This document shows, piece after piece, positions 41,588 through 49,189 of a DNA stretch of 64,000 nucleotides; within the stretch, counting starts at the first letter, position 1; each line of letters starts with the position of its first letter. Both the position numbers and the translations under genes were made by a program. This DNA comes from JACVRW01 sp963827065. GTDB taxonomy: Bacteria > Actinomycetota > Thermoleophilia > Solirubrobacterales > Thermoleophilaceae. The notes under the pieces are model-generated. The model saw only the letters and a list, made by a program, of their open reading frames with translations. It was not told where the DNA came from and did not search any database. The DNA lies in assembly GCA_963827065.1 (NCBI GenBank), contig CAWGZM010000008.1, forward strand, positions 496,001-560,000, given 5' to 3'.

Positions 41588-43429
41588 ATGAGGAAGTCTT
41601 TGGCGGCACCGGTTGGCACAGGACGTGCCCGACGGAGGCTGGGTGCAACCGTGTGTGGGGTCCTTTTGGCGATGGGCCTCGCGACCTCGGCGGCATCGGC
41701 TCAGCTACCGGATCCGACCGATCCACGGGTCGGGCTAGCGTCCGGCCTCGAGACCCCGGGCGTCGCCAAGAAGGGCATGGCCCTCATGGCGCACCTGAAC
41801 AAGCCGCCCGGCTTCTTCAACCCGGCCAACCCCGGCGACTTCGGCTTCCTCAACTCCGACCTCGCGTTCCAGGGCGATCACGCGTTCGTCGGCAACTTCA
41901 ACGGCTTCAACATCTACGGCATCTCCAACCCGGCAGCACCGCGGCTGCGGACCTCGGTGGTCTGCCCCGGCGGGCAGGGCGACGTGTCGGTCTATCGCAA
42001 CCTGCTGTTCATGTCGGTCGAGGAGACGCGTGCCAAGAAGGACTGCACGCTGACCCCGCCGGCCGACGCCACGACGCGCTTCCGTGGCGTCCGCATCTTC
42101 GACATCAGCAACCTCGACGCCCCGCAGCAGGTCGGTCAGGTCCAGACGTGCCGCGGCTCGCACACGCACACGCTCGTCACGGACAAGCACGATCGCCGCA
42201 ACGTCTACATCTACGTGCAGGGCACGTCCAGCACGGTCCGGCCGCCGGTCGAGCTCGAGGGCTGCGACGGGACTGGGGAGCCCCCGGGTACGCCCCAGAG
42301 CGGTCCCCCGGCCGGGAACAACCCGTCTCGTTGGCGGATCGAGGTCATCAAGGTCCCGCTGTCGGCGCCCCAGACCGCCCGAATCGTCAACGAGCCGCGG
42401 CTGTTCCAAAATCCCTCCACGGGAGCGGTGGACGGACTCCAGAACACCCCGCAGACCCCGCTGCATCCCTCTGGGATCCCCTGGAGCCCGACGCCGATCA
42501 CGGATGCCTGCCACGACATCACCGTCTATCCGAGGTACGAGATCGCGGCCGGGGCCTGTGAGGGCAACGGGCTGCTCATCGACATCTCGAACCCGGCCAA
42601 GCCGAAGCGGATCGATGCGGTCGCCGACCCGCTCTACGCGTACTGGCACGGGGCCACGTTCAGCAACGACGGCAAGACCGTCGTGTTTACCGACGAGTGG
42701 GGCGGTGGCACGCAGCCACGCTGCCGCACGAACGACCAGCTCAGCTGGGGCGGCAACTCGGTGTACGACATCGTTCGCGGCAAGCTCGTCTTCCGCAGCT
42801 ACTACAAGATCCCGCCCGTCCAGACGGACCAGGAAAACTGCGTCAGCCACCTCCCGTCGCTCGTGCCGGTGCCGGGCCGCGACATCTTCGTCCAGGCCTG
42901 GTACCAGGGCGGCGCCTCGCTGGTCGACTTCTCCGACTCGGAGAACCCGGTCGAGATCGGCTACTACGACCGCGGTCCGATCAGCCCGACGACGCTCGTG
43001 CTCGGCGGTCTCTGGTCGACCTACTGGTACAACGGTGCGACCTACGGCTCGGAGCTCGCGCGTGGTTTCGACGTCTGGAACCTGACTCCGACCGCGCAGC
43101 TGTCCAAGAACGAGATCGAGGCGGCGCAGGAGGTCATGGTCGACCGTCTGAATGTGCAGGCCCAGGAGAAGCTCGAGTGGGAGCCGAGCTTCGCGGTCGT
43201 CCGCTCGTTCACCGACCAGCTGGAGCGCTCGGGTGACGCGAGCGACCGGACGATCGACCGGATCAACCGGACGGTCGATCTCGCAGAGCGCCTGGTGGAT
43301 CGCGGAAAGCAAGTCGCAGCGAGCGTGACGCTGCGAGTGCTCGCGGCGACGCTCAGGGGCGACGAACTCGACGACGTGCAGGACGCAGTGCGCGACCTGG
43401 CACACGAGGTCCTGCGCCGGAAGCACTGA
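41588..43429 (+). CDS. Secreted LVIVD-repeat beta-propeller protein
   Basis: This 613-residue protein starts at the ATG at 41588 after GGGGAGGAG, with a twin-arginine-like signal RARRRLGATVCGVLLAMGLA ending SAASAQ. The mature part has LVIVD-type propeller blades: FNGFNIYGISNPAAPRLRTS, GVRIFDISNLDAPQQVGQVQ, GLLIDISNPAKPKRIDAVAD, GGASLVDFSDSENPVEIGYY. The C-terminal 100 residues form a charged helix. It likely acts outside the cell; the ligand is unknown. Several paired Cys residues suggest disulfides. It is followed by a GC-rich bidirectional terminator. Confidence 0.85.
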   Translation: MRKSLAAPVGTGRARRRLGATVCGVLLAMGLATSAASAQLPDPTDPRVGLASGLETPGVAKKGMALMAHLNKPPGFFNPANPGDFGFLNSDLAFQGDHAFVGNFNGFNIYGISNPAAPRLRTSVVCPGGQGDVSVYRNLLFMSVEETRAKKDCTLTPPADATTRFRGVRIFDISNLDAPQQVGQVQTCRGSHTHTLVTDKHDRRNVYIYVQGTSSTVRPPVELEGCDGTGEPPGTPQSGPPAGNNPSRWRIEVIKVPLSAPQTARIVNEPRLFQNPSTGAVDGLQNTPQTPLHPSGIPWSPTPITDACHDITVYPRYEIAAGACEGNGLLIDISNPAKPKRIDAVADPLYAYWHGATFSNDGKTVVFTDEWGGGTQPRCRTNDQLSWGGNSVYDIVRGKLVFRSYYKIPPVQTDQENCVSHLPSLVPVPGRDIFVQAWYQGGASLVDFSDSENPVEIGYYDRGPISPTTLVLGGLWSTYWYNGATYGSELARGFDVWNLTPTAQLSKNEIEAAQEVMVDRLNVQAQEKLEWEPSFAVVRSFTDQLERSGDASDRTIDRINRTVDLAERLVDRGKQVAASVTLRVLAATLRGDELDDVQDAVRDLAHEVLRRKH

Positions 43430-43439
43430 GACGGGCATG

Positions 43440-43469
43440 GGGCGGGCCGGGGCTGGCTCCGGCCCGCCC
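43440..43469. terminator. GC-rich hairpin between convergent genes
   Basis: An 11-bp perfect stem GGGCGGGCCGG / CCGGCCCGCCC with an eight-base loop lies in the 49-bp gap between the LVIVD gene and the convergent binding-protein gene. There is no T-tract on either side, so it is a GC-rich, actinobacterial-type hairpin that could stop both transcripts. Confidence 0.6.
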
Positions 43470-43478
43470 CCGCCCGCC

Positions 43479-44750
43479 CTACTGCTCCGCCTTCACGGTC
43501 TCGTCGAAGACGAGCTCGCCGTCCTCGACCGTGTAGACGCCGTAGTCGCTGAGAGTCGTGTCGCCGTTCTCGTCGATGTCGTAGGTGCCGAGCACGGAGT
43601 CGCGACCCTTGGTCTGGAACAGGGCATCGATCATCGCCTGGCGGTCGCTGCAGTCGGCGCCGAGCTGCTCGCAGGTGTCGAGGACGAGCTGCATCGCCTC
43701 GTAGCCGTAAATCGCGTAGGGATCGACGCTCGGCACGTTGTAGCGCTTCTTGTACTCGTCGAAGAACCTCTGGCCCTCCGGTGGGTACTCGTCCGGGGAC
43801 AGGGTCGCGACGGTGACCTTCACCTTGTCCGCCACGTCGGTGGGAATGCCGCCCTCGTCGGCGACGAAGAATTCGGGGTTCGACACGCCGTCGGGTCCGT
43901 AGAGCTTCGCGTCGGGCAGTGCCGCCGAGACATCCTTGAACAGCTGCACCGCCCCGTTCGGCGTGGTGCCGGAGAACACGAAGCAGTTGGCCCCGGCGCT
44001 CTCGACCGTCTGCGCCTGCGAGCGGAAGTTGGGCGCCTTCGGGTCGATGCCCTCGTTGCCCGCCACGTCGAGGCCCTGCTCCTTCGCAGAGCTCTCGATG
44101 TTCCTGGCGAGGCCGGCCCCGTAGACCTCCTTGTCGTTGAGGATGTAGATGGTCGTGCAGCCGTCCTGCTTCATCACCGTGGCGAGCGCGGCGCCCTGGA
44201 TCGTGTCCTTCGGGACGATGCGCAGGTAGTTGCGCTCGCCCGTCGGGTAGTACTTGTCGGGCTCGCCCTTGTCGGCACCCGGCTCATCCGACGTGAGCCC
44301 GACGGCCGTGTTCGACGGGCTGATCTGCGCGACCGGCACCTCGTTCAGGATCGGGATCGAAACGGCGCTCGCGCCCGAGTTGAACTCGCCGATGTAGGCG
44401 ACAGAGGAGTCATCCTGAGCGACCTTCTGCGCGTTCGCCTGCGTCGCCTCCGGCGTCCAGTTGCCCGCCTGCGCGGTCGAGTCGTCGAGCGAGGTGTAGT
44501 TGACCTCGATGGCGCCGGCGCTGCCGTCGTGCTGGTCGAGCGCCAGCTTGATGCCGTTGACCATCGCGGTCGTCTGGAGTCGCTGGGCGCCCTGAAGCGG
44601 GAGCGAGGAGTAGACGTTCACGGAGGCGCCTCCGCCTCCACCTCCACCTCCGCCTCCGCCGTCGTCGTCGTCATCGCCGCAGGCCGCAGGGCCGAACGCG
44701 GCGAGCGCCAGCAGGGCCAGCGCGGCGGGCGGGCGTGGAATCCGAGTCAT
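43479..44750 (-). CDS. Branched-chain amino acid ABC-type substrate-binding lipoprotein
   Basis: The 423-residue product is a type I periplasmic-binding fold protein of the LivJ family. It has a lipoprotein signal ending in FGPAACGDDD with a long Asp/Gly linker, then VNVYSSLPLQGAQRLQTTAM, QKVAQDDSSVAYIGEFNSGA, YILNDKEVYGAGLARNIES and FFDEYKKRYNVPSVDPYAIY. The ATG at 44750 follows AGGAGGAG. No permease or ATPase gene adjoins it, so it must work with a transporter encoded elsewhere or as a sensor. It is divergent from a LysR gene with a clear operator. Confidence 0.88.
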   Translation of the reverse strand: MTRIPRPPAALALLALAAFGPAACGDDDDDGGGGGGGGGGGASVNVYSSLPLQGAQRLQTTAMVNGIKLALDQHDGSAGAIEVNYTSLDDSTAQAGNWTPEATQANAQKVAQDDSSVAYIGEFNSGASAVSIPILNEVPVAQISPSNTAVGLTSDEPGADKGEPDKYYPTGERNYLRIVPKDTIQGAALATVMKQDGCTTIYILNDKEVYGAGLARNIESSAKEQGLDVAGNEGIDPKAPNFRSQAQTVESAGANCFVFSGTTPNGAVQLFKDVSAALPDAKLYGPDGVSNPEFFVADEGGIPTDVADKVKVTVATLSPDEYPPEGQRFFDEYKKRYNVPSVDPYAIYGYEAMQLVLDTCEQLGADCSDRQAMIDALFQTKGRDSVLGTYDIDENGDTTLSDYGVYTVEDGELVFDETVKAEQ

Positions 44751-44824
44751 CGCTCCTCCTTGGGCTTCATCCGCCGGAGGCTCCACGAGCGCCGCGGCCG
44801 CTACCAGTCGACTCGCTTGGCCAT

Positions 44825-44843
44825 CGATTAGCTGCGCTAATCG
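44825..44843. promoter_or_regulatory. LysR-type operator palindrome
   Basis: CGATTAGC-tgc-GCTAATCG is a perfect 19-bp dyad that contains the LysR consensus T-N11-A as ATTAGCTGCGCTAAT (44827-44841). It lies 74 bp from the binding-protein start and 22 bp from the LysR start, suiting divergent control. Confidence 0.7.
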
Positions 44844-44865
44844 GGCGACTATCGTGGTCGGTGCG

Positions 44866-45786
44866 ATGAGCACCGAACCGTCGCTCGAGCTCCGCCACCT
44901 CGTCGCGCTCGTGACCGTGGGAAGCGAGCGCTCGTTCGGCCGCGCCGCCGACCGCCTCGGCTATACCCAGTCGGCCGTCAGCCAGCAGATCGCCGCGCTC
45001 GAGCGGAGCGTCGGCCTCAAGCTCGTCGAACGCCCCGGCGGGCGGCGCCCGGTCGAGCTGACCGAGGCGGGTGCGCGCCTCGCGCGCCACGCCGAGAACA
45101 TCGTTTCGAGCGTCCAGCTGGCCTCGGCCGAGATGGCCTCACTCGCCGGGGGCCGCTCGGGCAGCCTGCGCGTCGGCATCTACGAGAGCATCGGCGTGCG
45201 GCTGCTGCCCGGCATCGTGCGCCGGCTGAGCGAGGGCTGCCCGGGGCTCGAGCTCGATGCGATCGAGGCCCGCAACGACGGCGAGCAGCTCGAGCGGCTC
45301 GCAGGCGGTGAGCTTGACATCGCGTTCACGGTCGTCCCGCTGGACGACGAGCGCTTCGAGACGCTCGAGCTGCGAGACGACCCCTTCTGCCTGCTCGTGC
45401 CGTCCGGCTCCGAGCTCGGCCGCCGCGGCGTCGTCGAGCTCGAGGAGCTCGCCGCGCTCGAGCTCGTGAGCTTCCGCTCGTGCCGCTGCGAGCGATACGT
45501 CGAGGAGTACCTGGCGGAGCGCGGGGTCGAGCTCTCGCCGTTCTTCCGCTCGGACGACAACGGCGTCCTCCAGGCCGTCGTCGCGGGTGGGTCGGGCAGC
45601 GCGCTGATGCCGCGGCTCGCCATAGACGAGAGCGACGAGCGCGTGACCGTGATCGACCTGGACGACAGGCTGCCGTCCCGCCGGCTCGCCCTGGCTTGGA
45701 GCCGCGAGCGCGGCCTGGCTCCCGCCGCCCGGCACTTCATCGACGCCGCCGTGATGACCGACCTCGAGCCGGCACTGGCGCGATGA
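44866..45786 (+). CDS. LysR family transcriptional regulator
   Basis: This 306-residue LysR protein has an HTH at residues about 10-65 (LELRHLVALVTVGSERSFGR, TQSAVSQQIAALERSVGLKL) and an effector domain (GSLRVGIYESIGVRLLPGIV, GGSGSALMPRLAIDESDERV). The ATG at 44866 gives the standard start. A textbook LysR box lies upstream. The next two genes overlap it by four bases each (ATGA, GTGA), so the regulator, the isochorismatase-type hydrolase and the PPOX protein form one unit. The divergent binding protein is also a likely target. Confidence 0.88.
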   Translation: MSTEPSLELRHLVALVTVGSERSFGRAADRLGYTQSAVSQQIAALERSVGLKLVERPGGRRPVELTEAGARLARHAENIVSSVQLASAEMASLAGGRSGSLRVGIYESIGVRLLPGIVRRLSEGCPGLELDAIEARNDGEQLERLAGGELDIAFTVVPLDDERFETLELRDDPFCLLVPSGSELGRRGVVELEELAALELVSFRSCRCERYVEEYLAERGVELSPFFRSDDNGVLQAVVAGGSGSALMPRLAIDESDERVTVIDLDDRLPSRRLALAWSRERGLAPAARHFIDAAVMTDLEPALAR

Positions 45787-46340
45787 CGGCTCCGACCGCG
45801 CTCGTAGTCGTGGACCTCCAGAAGGGGACGGAGGACCCATCCTGGGGGCCGCGCAACAACCCGTCCTGCGAGGACAACGTCGGCGCGCTGCTCGAGGCCT
45901 GGCGCTCTCGCCGCCAGCCGGTCGTCTACATCCGCCACGACTCGGTCCAGCCCGGCTCGACGCTCCGGCCGGGCCTGCCCGGGAACGATCTGCACGAGGT
46001 GCTCGCGGACGAGCCGGACCTGTTCGTGAAGAAGCACGTGAGCTCCGCCTTTCACGGCGAGCCGGACCTCGCCGACTGGCTCCAGACGCGCGGCATCGAG
46101 CGGCTCGTGATGTGCGGCGTCCAGACCAACATGTGCTGCGAGACGAGCGCGCGCGTCGGCAAGGTCCTCGGCTTTGAGGTGAGCTTCGTGCTCGACGCCA
46201 CCTACACGCACGATCGCGTCACGCGCGAGGGCGAGCTGATATCCGCCGACGAGCTCGCACGCGTGACCGCGGTGAACCTCGAACCGGAGTTCTGCCGCGT
46301 CGTCACGACGAGCGAGGCGATCGAGGAGCTCGCGGAGTGA
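45783..46340 (+). CDS. Isochorismatase-family cysteine hydrolase
   Basis: This 185-residue enzyme has the triad Asp11 (ALVVVDLQKGTED), a Lys at 83/84 (LFVKKHVSSAF) and Cys118 (CGVQTNMCCETSAR). The family hydrolyses amides or isochorismate-type ethers; nicotinamidase, N-carbamoyl and maleamate hydrolases are members. The ATG overlaps the LysR stop by four bases. The presence of LysR, the hydrolase and a PPOX protein in one unit suggests catabolism of a small amide, possibly imported with the help of the divergent binding protein. Confidence 0.88.
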   Translation: MTAPTALVVVDLQKGTEDPSWGPRNNPSCEDNVGALLEAWRSRRQPVVYIRHDSVQPGSTLRPGLPGNDLHEVLADEPDLFVKKHVSSAFHGEPDLADWLQTRGIERLVMCGVQTNMCCETSARVGKVLGFEVSFVLDATYTHDRVTREGELISADELARVTAVNLEPEFCRVVTTSEAIEELAE

Positions 46341-46753
46341 TCGACGAGAGCAGCGAGTTCGGAGCCCGCGCCGCCCGCAGGCTGCGCGAGGAGGTCGTCG
46401 TCTGGATGACCACGGTCACGCCGGCGGGAACACCGGTCCCGCGACCGGTCTGGTTCCTGTGGGACGGAGAGGAGTCCGCGCTCGTCTACAGCCGGCTGAG
46501 CCCGCGAGTGCGCAACATCGAGGCGAACCCGCGCGTGACGCTCAACTTCGACGGGGACGGCGGAGGCGGCGACATCATCGTCTTGACCGGAACCGCCGCC
46601 GTCGACCCGGAGACGCCCCCGGCGGACCGGTCAGCGAACTACCTGGCGAAGTACGACGAGCACATCGAGAGCATCGGGATGACGCGGGCGAGCTTCGCCG
46701 AGGCCTACAGCCTGCCGCTGCGCGTGCGCTTCACACGCGTGGACGGGCACTGA
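46337..46753 (+). CDS. PPOX-class (pyridoxamine phosphate oxidase-like) oxidoreductase, F420-type
   Basis: This 138-residue split-barrel flavin/F420-binding protein has RRLREEVVVWMTTVTPAGTP, VPRPVWFLWDGEESALVYSR and RVRNIEANPRVTLNFDGDGG. These match the actinobacterial PPOX-class F420-dependent family. The GTG overlaps the isochorismatase stop by four bases. The substrate is unknown. Confidence 0.82.
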   Translation: MIDESSEFGARAARRLREEVVVWMTTVTPAGTPVPRPVWFLWDGEESALVYSRLSPRVRNIEANPRVTLNFDGDGGGGDIIVLTGTAAVDPETPPADRSANYLAKYDEHIESIGMTRASFAEAYSLPLRVRFTRVDGH

Positions 46754-46758
46754 GGCCC

Positions 46759-47163
46759 CTACTCCTGAGGCCGGGCCGCCCTCAGGGCCTCCTCTTCGTC
46801 TCGATAGACCTCCACGCGCACGGCTCGACCGCCACGCAGCCGGTAGAGCTGCCAGTAGGCGGGCATCTCGACGTCAACGGTGCTGGACCTTCCGCGGCCG
46901 CCCTGACGGACTCGGACGATCACGTTCTCACCGGCGTCGATGAACTCCTCCGGCTTGGCCCAGTACTCGGCGAAGAAGGCCCCCCACTCACGAAAGAAAG
47001 CCCGGATTCCCTCGTGGCCGTGGAAGACACCCATGTCCGGGATGTACGAGTGCGACATGTCCCACTCGACCTTCGGGTCGTAGAACTCGAACAGCGCCGC
47101 CATGTCCGCTCGGCTCCACGCGTCCCACGCCTTGCGCACGATCTCGACGTTCCCCTCGGACAT
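46759..47163 (-). CDS. NTF2-like/SnoaL-type protein
   Basis: This 134-residue alpha+beta barrel protein begins MSEGNVEIVRKAWDAWSRAD and has ALFEFYDPKVEWDMSHSY, YRGHEG-like VFHGHEGIRAFFREW and YWQLYRLRGGRAVRVEVYRD, the usual NTF2-like pattern. It may be a small enzyme or ligand-binding protein. The ATG at 47163 follows GGGAGGC closely; no other start suits better. A second homologue lies at 54689-55105. Confidence 0.8.
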   Translation of the reverse strand: MSEGNVEIVRKAWDAWSRADMAALFEFYDPKVEWDMSHSYIPDMGVFHGHEGIRAFFREWGAFFAEYWAKPEEFIDAGENVIVRVRQGGRGRSSTVDVEMPAYWQLYRLRGGRAVRVEVYRDEEEALRAARPQE

Positions 47164-47219
47164 GCCTCCCAGTATCCCCCGCTCCACACAAGCGGAGCCG
47201 AAGGTGACATCCTTGGCGC

Positions 47220-47603
47220 GTGAGCGACAGCGGCCAGCCGGGTCCGGCTCAGCTCAAGGAACTGATGGGGCGCGTGTTGGAGTCGCACGCCTCCGAGGCT
47301 TTCGGGGATTTCATGGTGCGCCGCATGGCGCTCCAGGACATGGCGCCGAATCTGAATGACGCGGTACTGGACGGCATCGACGAGTCGCCGGATGGCGGGG
47401 CTGCGATGGCGGAATCCCATCTGAGCGGTCTGCCCGATCGCGAGCGCGATGAGCTTCTCGAGCGCGCCGCCCTCGAGTCCGGCCGTCGCATGCACGCGGC
47501 CGCATTCGCCCTGCTTGCAGCCGTGCGAGCCGGGAGACTCCCGGTCGAGGTCACGCCCGAAATGGTGGCCGTTGGCGCGATGACCGAGCTCGGCGACTCG
47601 TAG
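47220..47603 (+). CDS. Conserved hypothetical alpha-helical protein
   Basis: This 127-residue, mostly helical, cytosolic protein has segments SAQ-like PAQLKELMGRVLESHASEAF, LPDRERDELLERAALESGRR and MHAAAFALLAAVRAGRLPVE. I do not recognise a family. The GTG start at 47220 lies 56 bp from the divergent NTF2-like gene. Codon use resembles the neighbours. It ends next to a convergent small lipoprotein gene. Confidence 0.55.
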   Translation: MSDSGQPGPAQLKELMGRVLESHASEAFGDFMVRRMALQDMAPNLNDAVLDGIDESPDGGAAMAESHLSGLPDRERDELLERAALESGRRMHAAAFALLAAVRAGRLPVEVTPEMVAVGAMTELGDS

Positions 47604-47607
47604 GCAC

Positions 47608-47877
47608 TCAGCCGGGCGCCTCGCACGGCACGTCGTCGCCGCCCGGCACGTCGAAGGTCACGGCGGGCGCGTCCCCATACGGCCAGTCGAGCTTTGCCGC
47701 GTCGCAGAGCCTTCCGGCCTCCTCACTGCTCTCGGCCTTGACGGCTGGGCGGCCGTCGACGATGCCCTTGGCCTCCGGCAGCTGCTCGTCGCTGCCGGGC
47801 GGGCCGTCATCGGCGCAGCCGATCACGAGGGCGGCGACGAGGGCTGCGATCAGGGCTGTCGGCGGGCGACTTCTCAC
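47608..47877 (-). CDS. Small putative lipoprotein
   Basis: This 89-residue product has a lipoprotein-type signal peptide (PTALIAALVAALVIGC) with the lipobox Cys near residue 21, then an acidic, Gly/Pro-containing region and two further Cys (GRLCDAAKLDW and DDVPCEAPG) that could form a disulfide. No known domain is recognised. It would be anchored on the outer side of the membrane. It is downstream of a glutaredoxin/GST-like gene on the same strand. Confidence 0.6.
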   Translation of the reverse strand: MRSRPPTALIAALVAALVIGCADDGPPGSDEQLPEAKGIVDGRPAVKAESSEEAGRLCDAAKLDWPYGDAPAVTFDVPGGDDVPCEAPG

Positions 47878-47901
47878 CAGCGGCCTACTACCCCGAACGA
47901 A

Positions 47902-48183
47902 CTACGTCGTCGCAGAGCCGTCCGGGGTCAGCCGCCCCTCTTTGATGCGGGCGGCGAGCTCGGCGGACTCCTCGCGCAGGTAGGTCCCGTCCTCGAACTC
48001 GATGGCGGGGAGCGCCCTCTGCCCGGTGTGCTCCTCGAGGTCCGCTCGATTCCAGCGGAAGATCGGCTCCTTGACGACCTCGTACTCGATCCCCGCCTCG
48101 TCGAGCGCCGACTGCACCTTCCAGCACGGGTGACCCCCGGTCTTCAGGAAGGTGACAGGGCAGCGGTGCAGCTTGAGGGCCAT
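47902..48183 (-). CDS. Glutathione S-transferase N-terminal/glutaredoxin-like protein
   Basis: This 93-residue thioredoxin-fold protein has KLHRCPVTFLKTGGHPCWKV at the active-site end, then GIEYEVVKEP, TGQRALPAIEFEDGTYLRES (cis-Pro motif ALPAIEF) and a helix ending. The Cys residues are not a CxxC pair. Stand-alone GST-N domains of this type are common in actinobacteria; a redox role is likely, but actinobacteria rarely make glutathione, so the thiol partner is unclear. Confidence 0.8.
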   Translation of the reverse strand: MALKLHRCPVTFLKTGGHPCWKVQSALDEAGIEYEVVKEPIFRWNRADLEEHTGQRALPAIEFEDGTYLREESAELAARIKEGRLTPDGSATT

Positions 48184-48298
48184 ATGCGCGGCAGCCTAAC
48201 CCGGATCCACCCCATCCGCTCCGACGCGGGACGGTGCGGGGCGTCTCACCGCTGGCCATCGGACGCAGGCCTCGCGGGTGAGTCCGTGCGGTGCCCGC

Positions 48299-48703
48299 TC
48301 ACTGAGCGGGCGCAGCCCCCACCTGGGTGATCGCCATCGTGTTGCCGTCCGGGTCCTTCACCCAGACCGCCCGGAAGTGGCCGGCGTCGAAGACGCCGCG
48401 CTCGTCCGTCGCCAGGCCGGGCTGGTCGTACTGCTCGAACTCGACTCCGCGCGAAGCGAGCTGCTCCATCGTGGCATCGAGGTCGTCGATGGACCAGGCT
48501 GCCAGCGTCGCGGTCGACCTACCGGCGTTGTCAGGTGCGAGGTAGACGAAGAGCGCCGTGCCCTCGGCGCAGGGGTAGCGCACGCTCACGCCCTGCTCCT
48601 CCTCACCGGGTGAGAGCCCGAGGCCGTTCTCGTAGAAGCGCCTGGCGCGGTCGAGGTCCGAGACGGCGAGGGCCGCCTCCACTCTGCAGTCGCTCAATCC
48701 CAT
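48299..48703 (-). CDS. VOC family protein
   Basis: This 134-residue VOC/glyoxalase-fold protein has VEAALAVSDLDRARRFYENG, SVRYPCAEGTALFVYLAPDN, SIDDLDATMEQLASRGVEFE and FRAVWVKDPDGNTMAITQVG. The ATG at 48703 follows AGGAGAT at good spacing. The substrate is unknown. The stop codon lies in a 9-bp hairpin (GCCCGCTCA / TGAGCGGGC, 48293-48311). The following 115-bp gap to 48184 shows nothing else. Confidence 0.85.
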   Translation of the reverse strand: MGLSDCRVEAALAVSDLDRARRFYENGLGLSPGEEEQGVSVRYPCAEGTALFVYLAPDNAGRSTATLAAWSIDDLDATMEQLASRGVEFEQYDQPGLATDERGVFDAGHFRAVWVKDPDGNTMAITQVGAAPAQ

Positions 48704-48742
48704 TCTGATCTCCTTCGCGGGCGGGCGTGTCATCGTAGCCGC

Positions 48743-49189
48743 GTGAGCGCGAGGGTCAGGGTCGTCGGGCGCCGGGTGGTGGTCCTGGCAGTCGTGGGAA
48801 TCCAGCTGCTCCTGGTCGCGCGCGGCTACTGGGCCGACCACAAGGAGTTCGCCTTCCAGATGTTCCCCGAGTCGAGCACCTGGCGCGCGGACGTGATGCG
48901 GGTGACCGCCGACGGCCGGCGGGTACCCGTCGAAGTCCCGTGGGCGGGCTACCGCTGGGACGAGCTCGTCCAGGACCGGGGCCTGCGCTACCCCTCGGTC
49001 CGCCACCACGCGGATGCCGGGCTCGACAATCAGCTGGCGTTCCTCGGCGCCGCGCTCGACTGGGTCGCCGCCAACACGCCGCGTGACCCGGAGACGCGCT
49101 ACCTGGAAGCCAGGGTCACGTCCTGGCACAACGCCGACCCGCCTCGAACCGCGATCGTCCGCAGCGAGGTGCGCGAGGGGATGAGGTGA
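48743..49189 (+). CDS. Small membrane-anchored protein of unknown function
   Basis: This 148-residue product has one N-terminal hydrophobic segment (RRVVVLAVVGIQLLLVARGY) followed by a Trp/Tyr-rich outer domain: WADHKEFAFQMFPESSTWRA, EVPWAGYRWDELVQDRGLRY, HHADAGLDNQLAFLGAALDW. I do not recognise a family. Its GTG start opens a three-gene unit: the next start overlaps its stop by four bases (GTGA) after a good GAGGGG. It is probably a partner of the HTTM protein; this is inferred from coupling. Confidence 0.65.
   Translation: MSARVRVVGRRVVVLAVVGIQLLLVARGYWADHKEFAFQMFPESSTWRADVMRVTADGRRVPVEVPWAGYRWDELVQDRGLRYPSVRHHADAGLDNQLAFLGAALDWVAANTPRDPETRYLEARVTSWHNADPPRTAIVRSEVREGMR

Noticed and set aside
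44621..44665. Run of GCC/TCC-like triplet repeats in the binding-protein gene
   Set aside because: It encodes the Gly/Asp linker after the lipobox Cys, common in actinobacterial lipoproteins, so it is not a separate repeat element.
48293..48311. Hairpin GCCCGCTCA / TGAGCGGGC at the end of the VOC gene as a terminator
   Set aside because: The stem includes the stop codon and has no T-tract; it is mentioned only in the gene entry.
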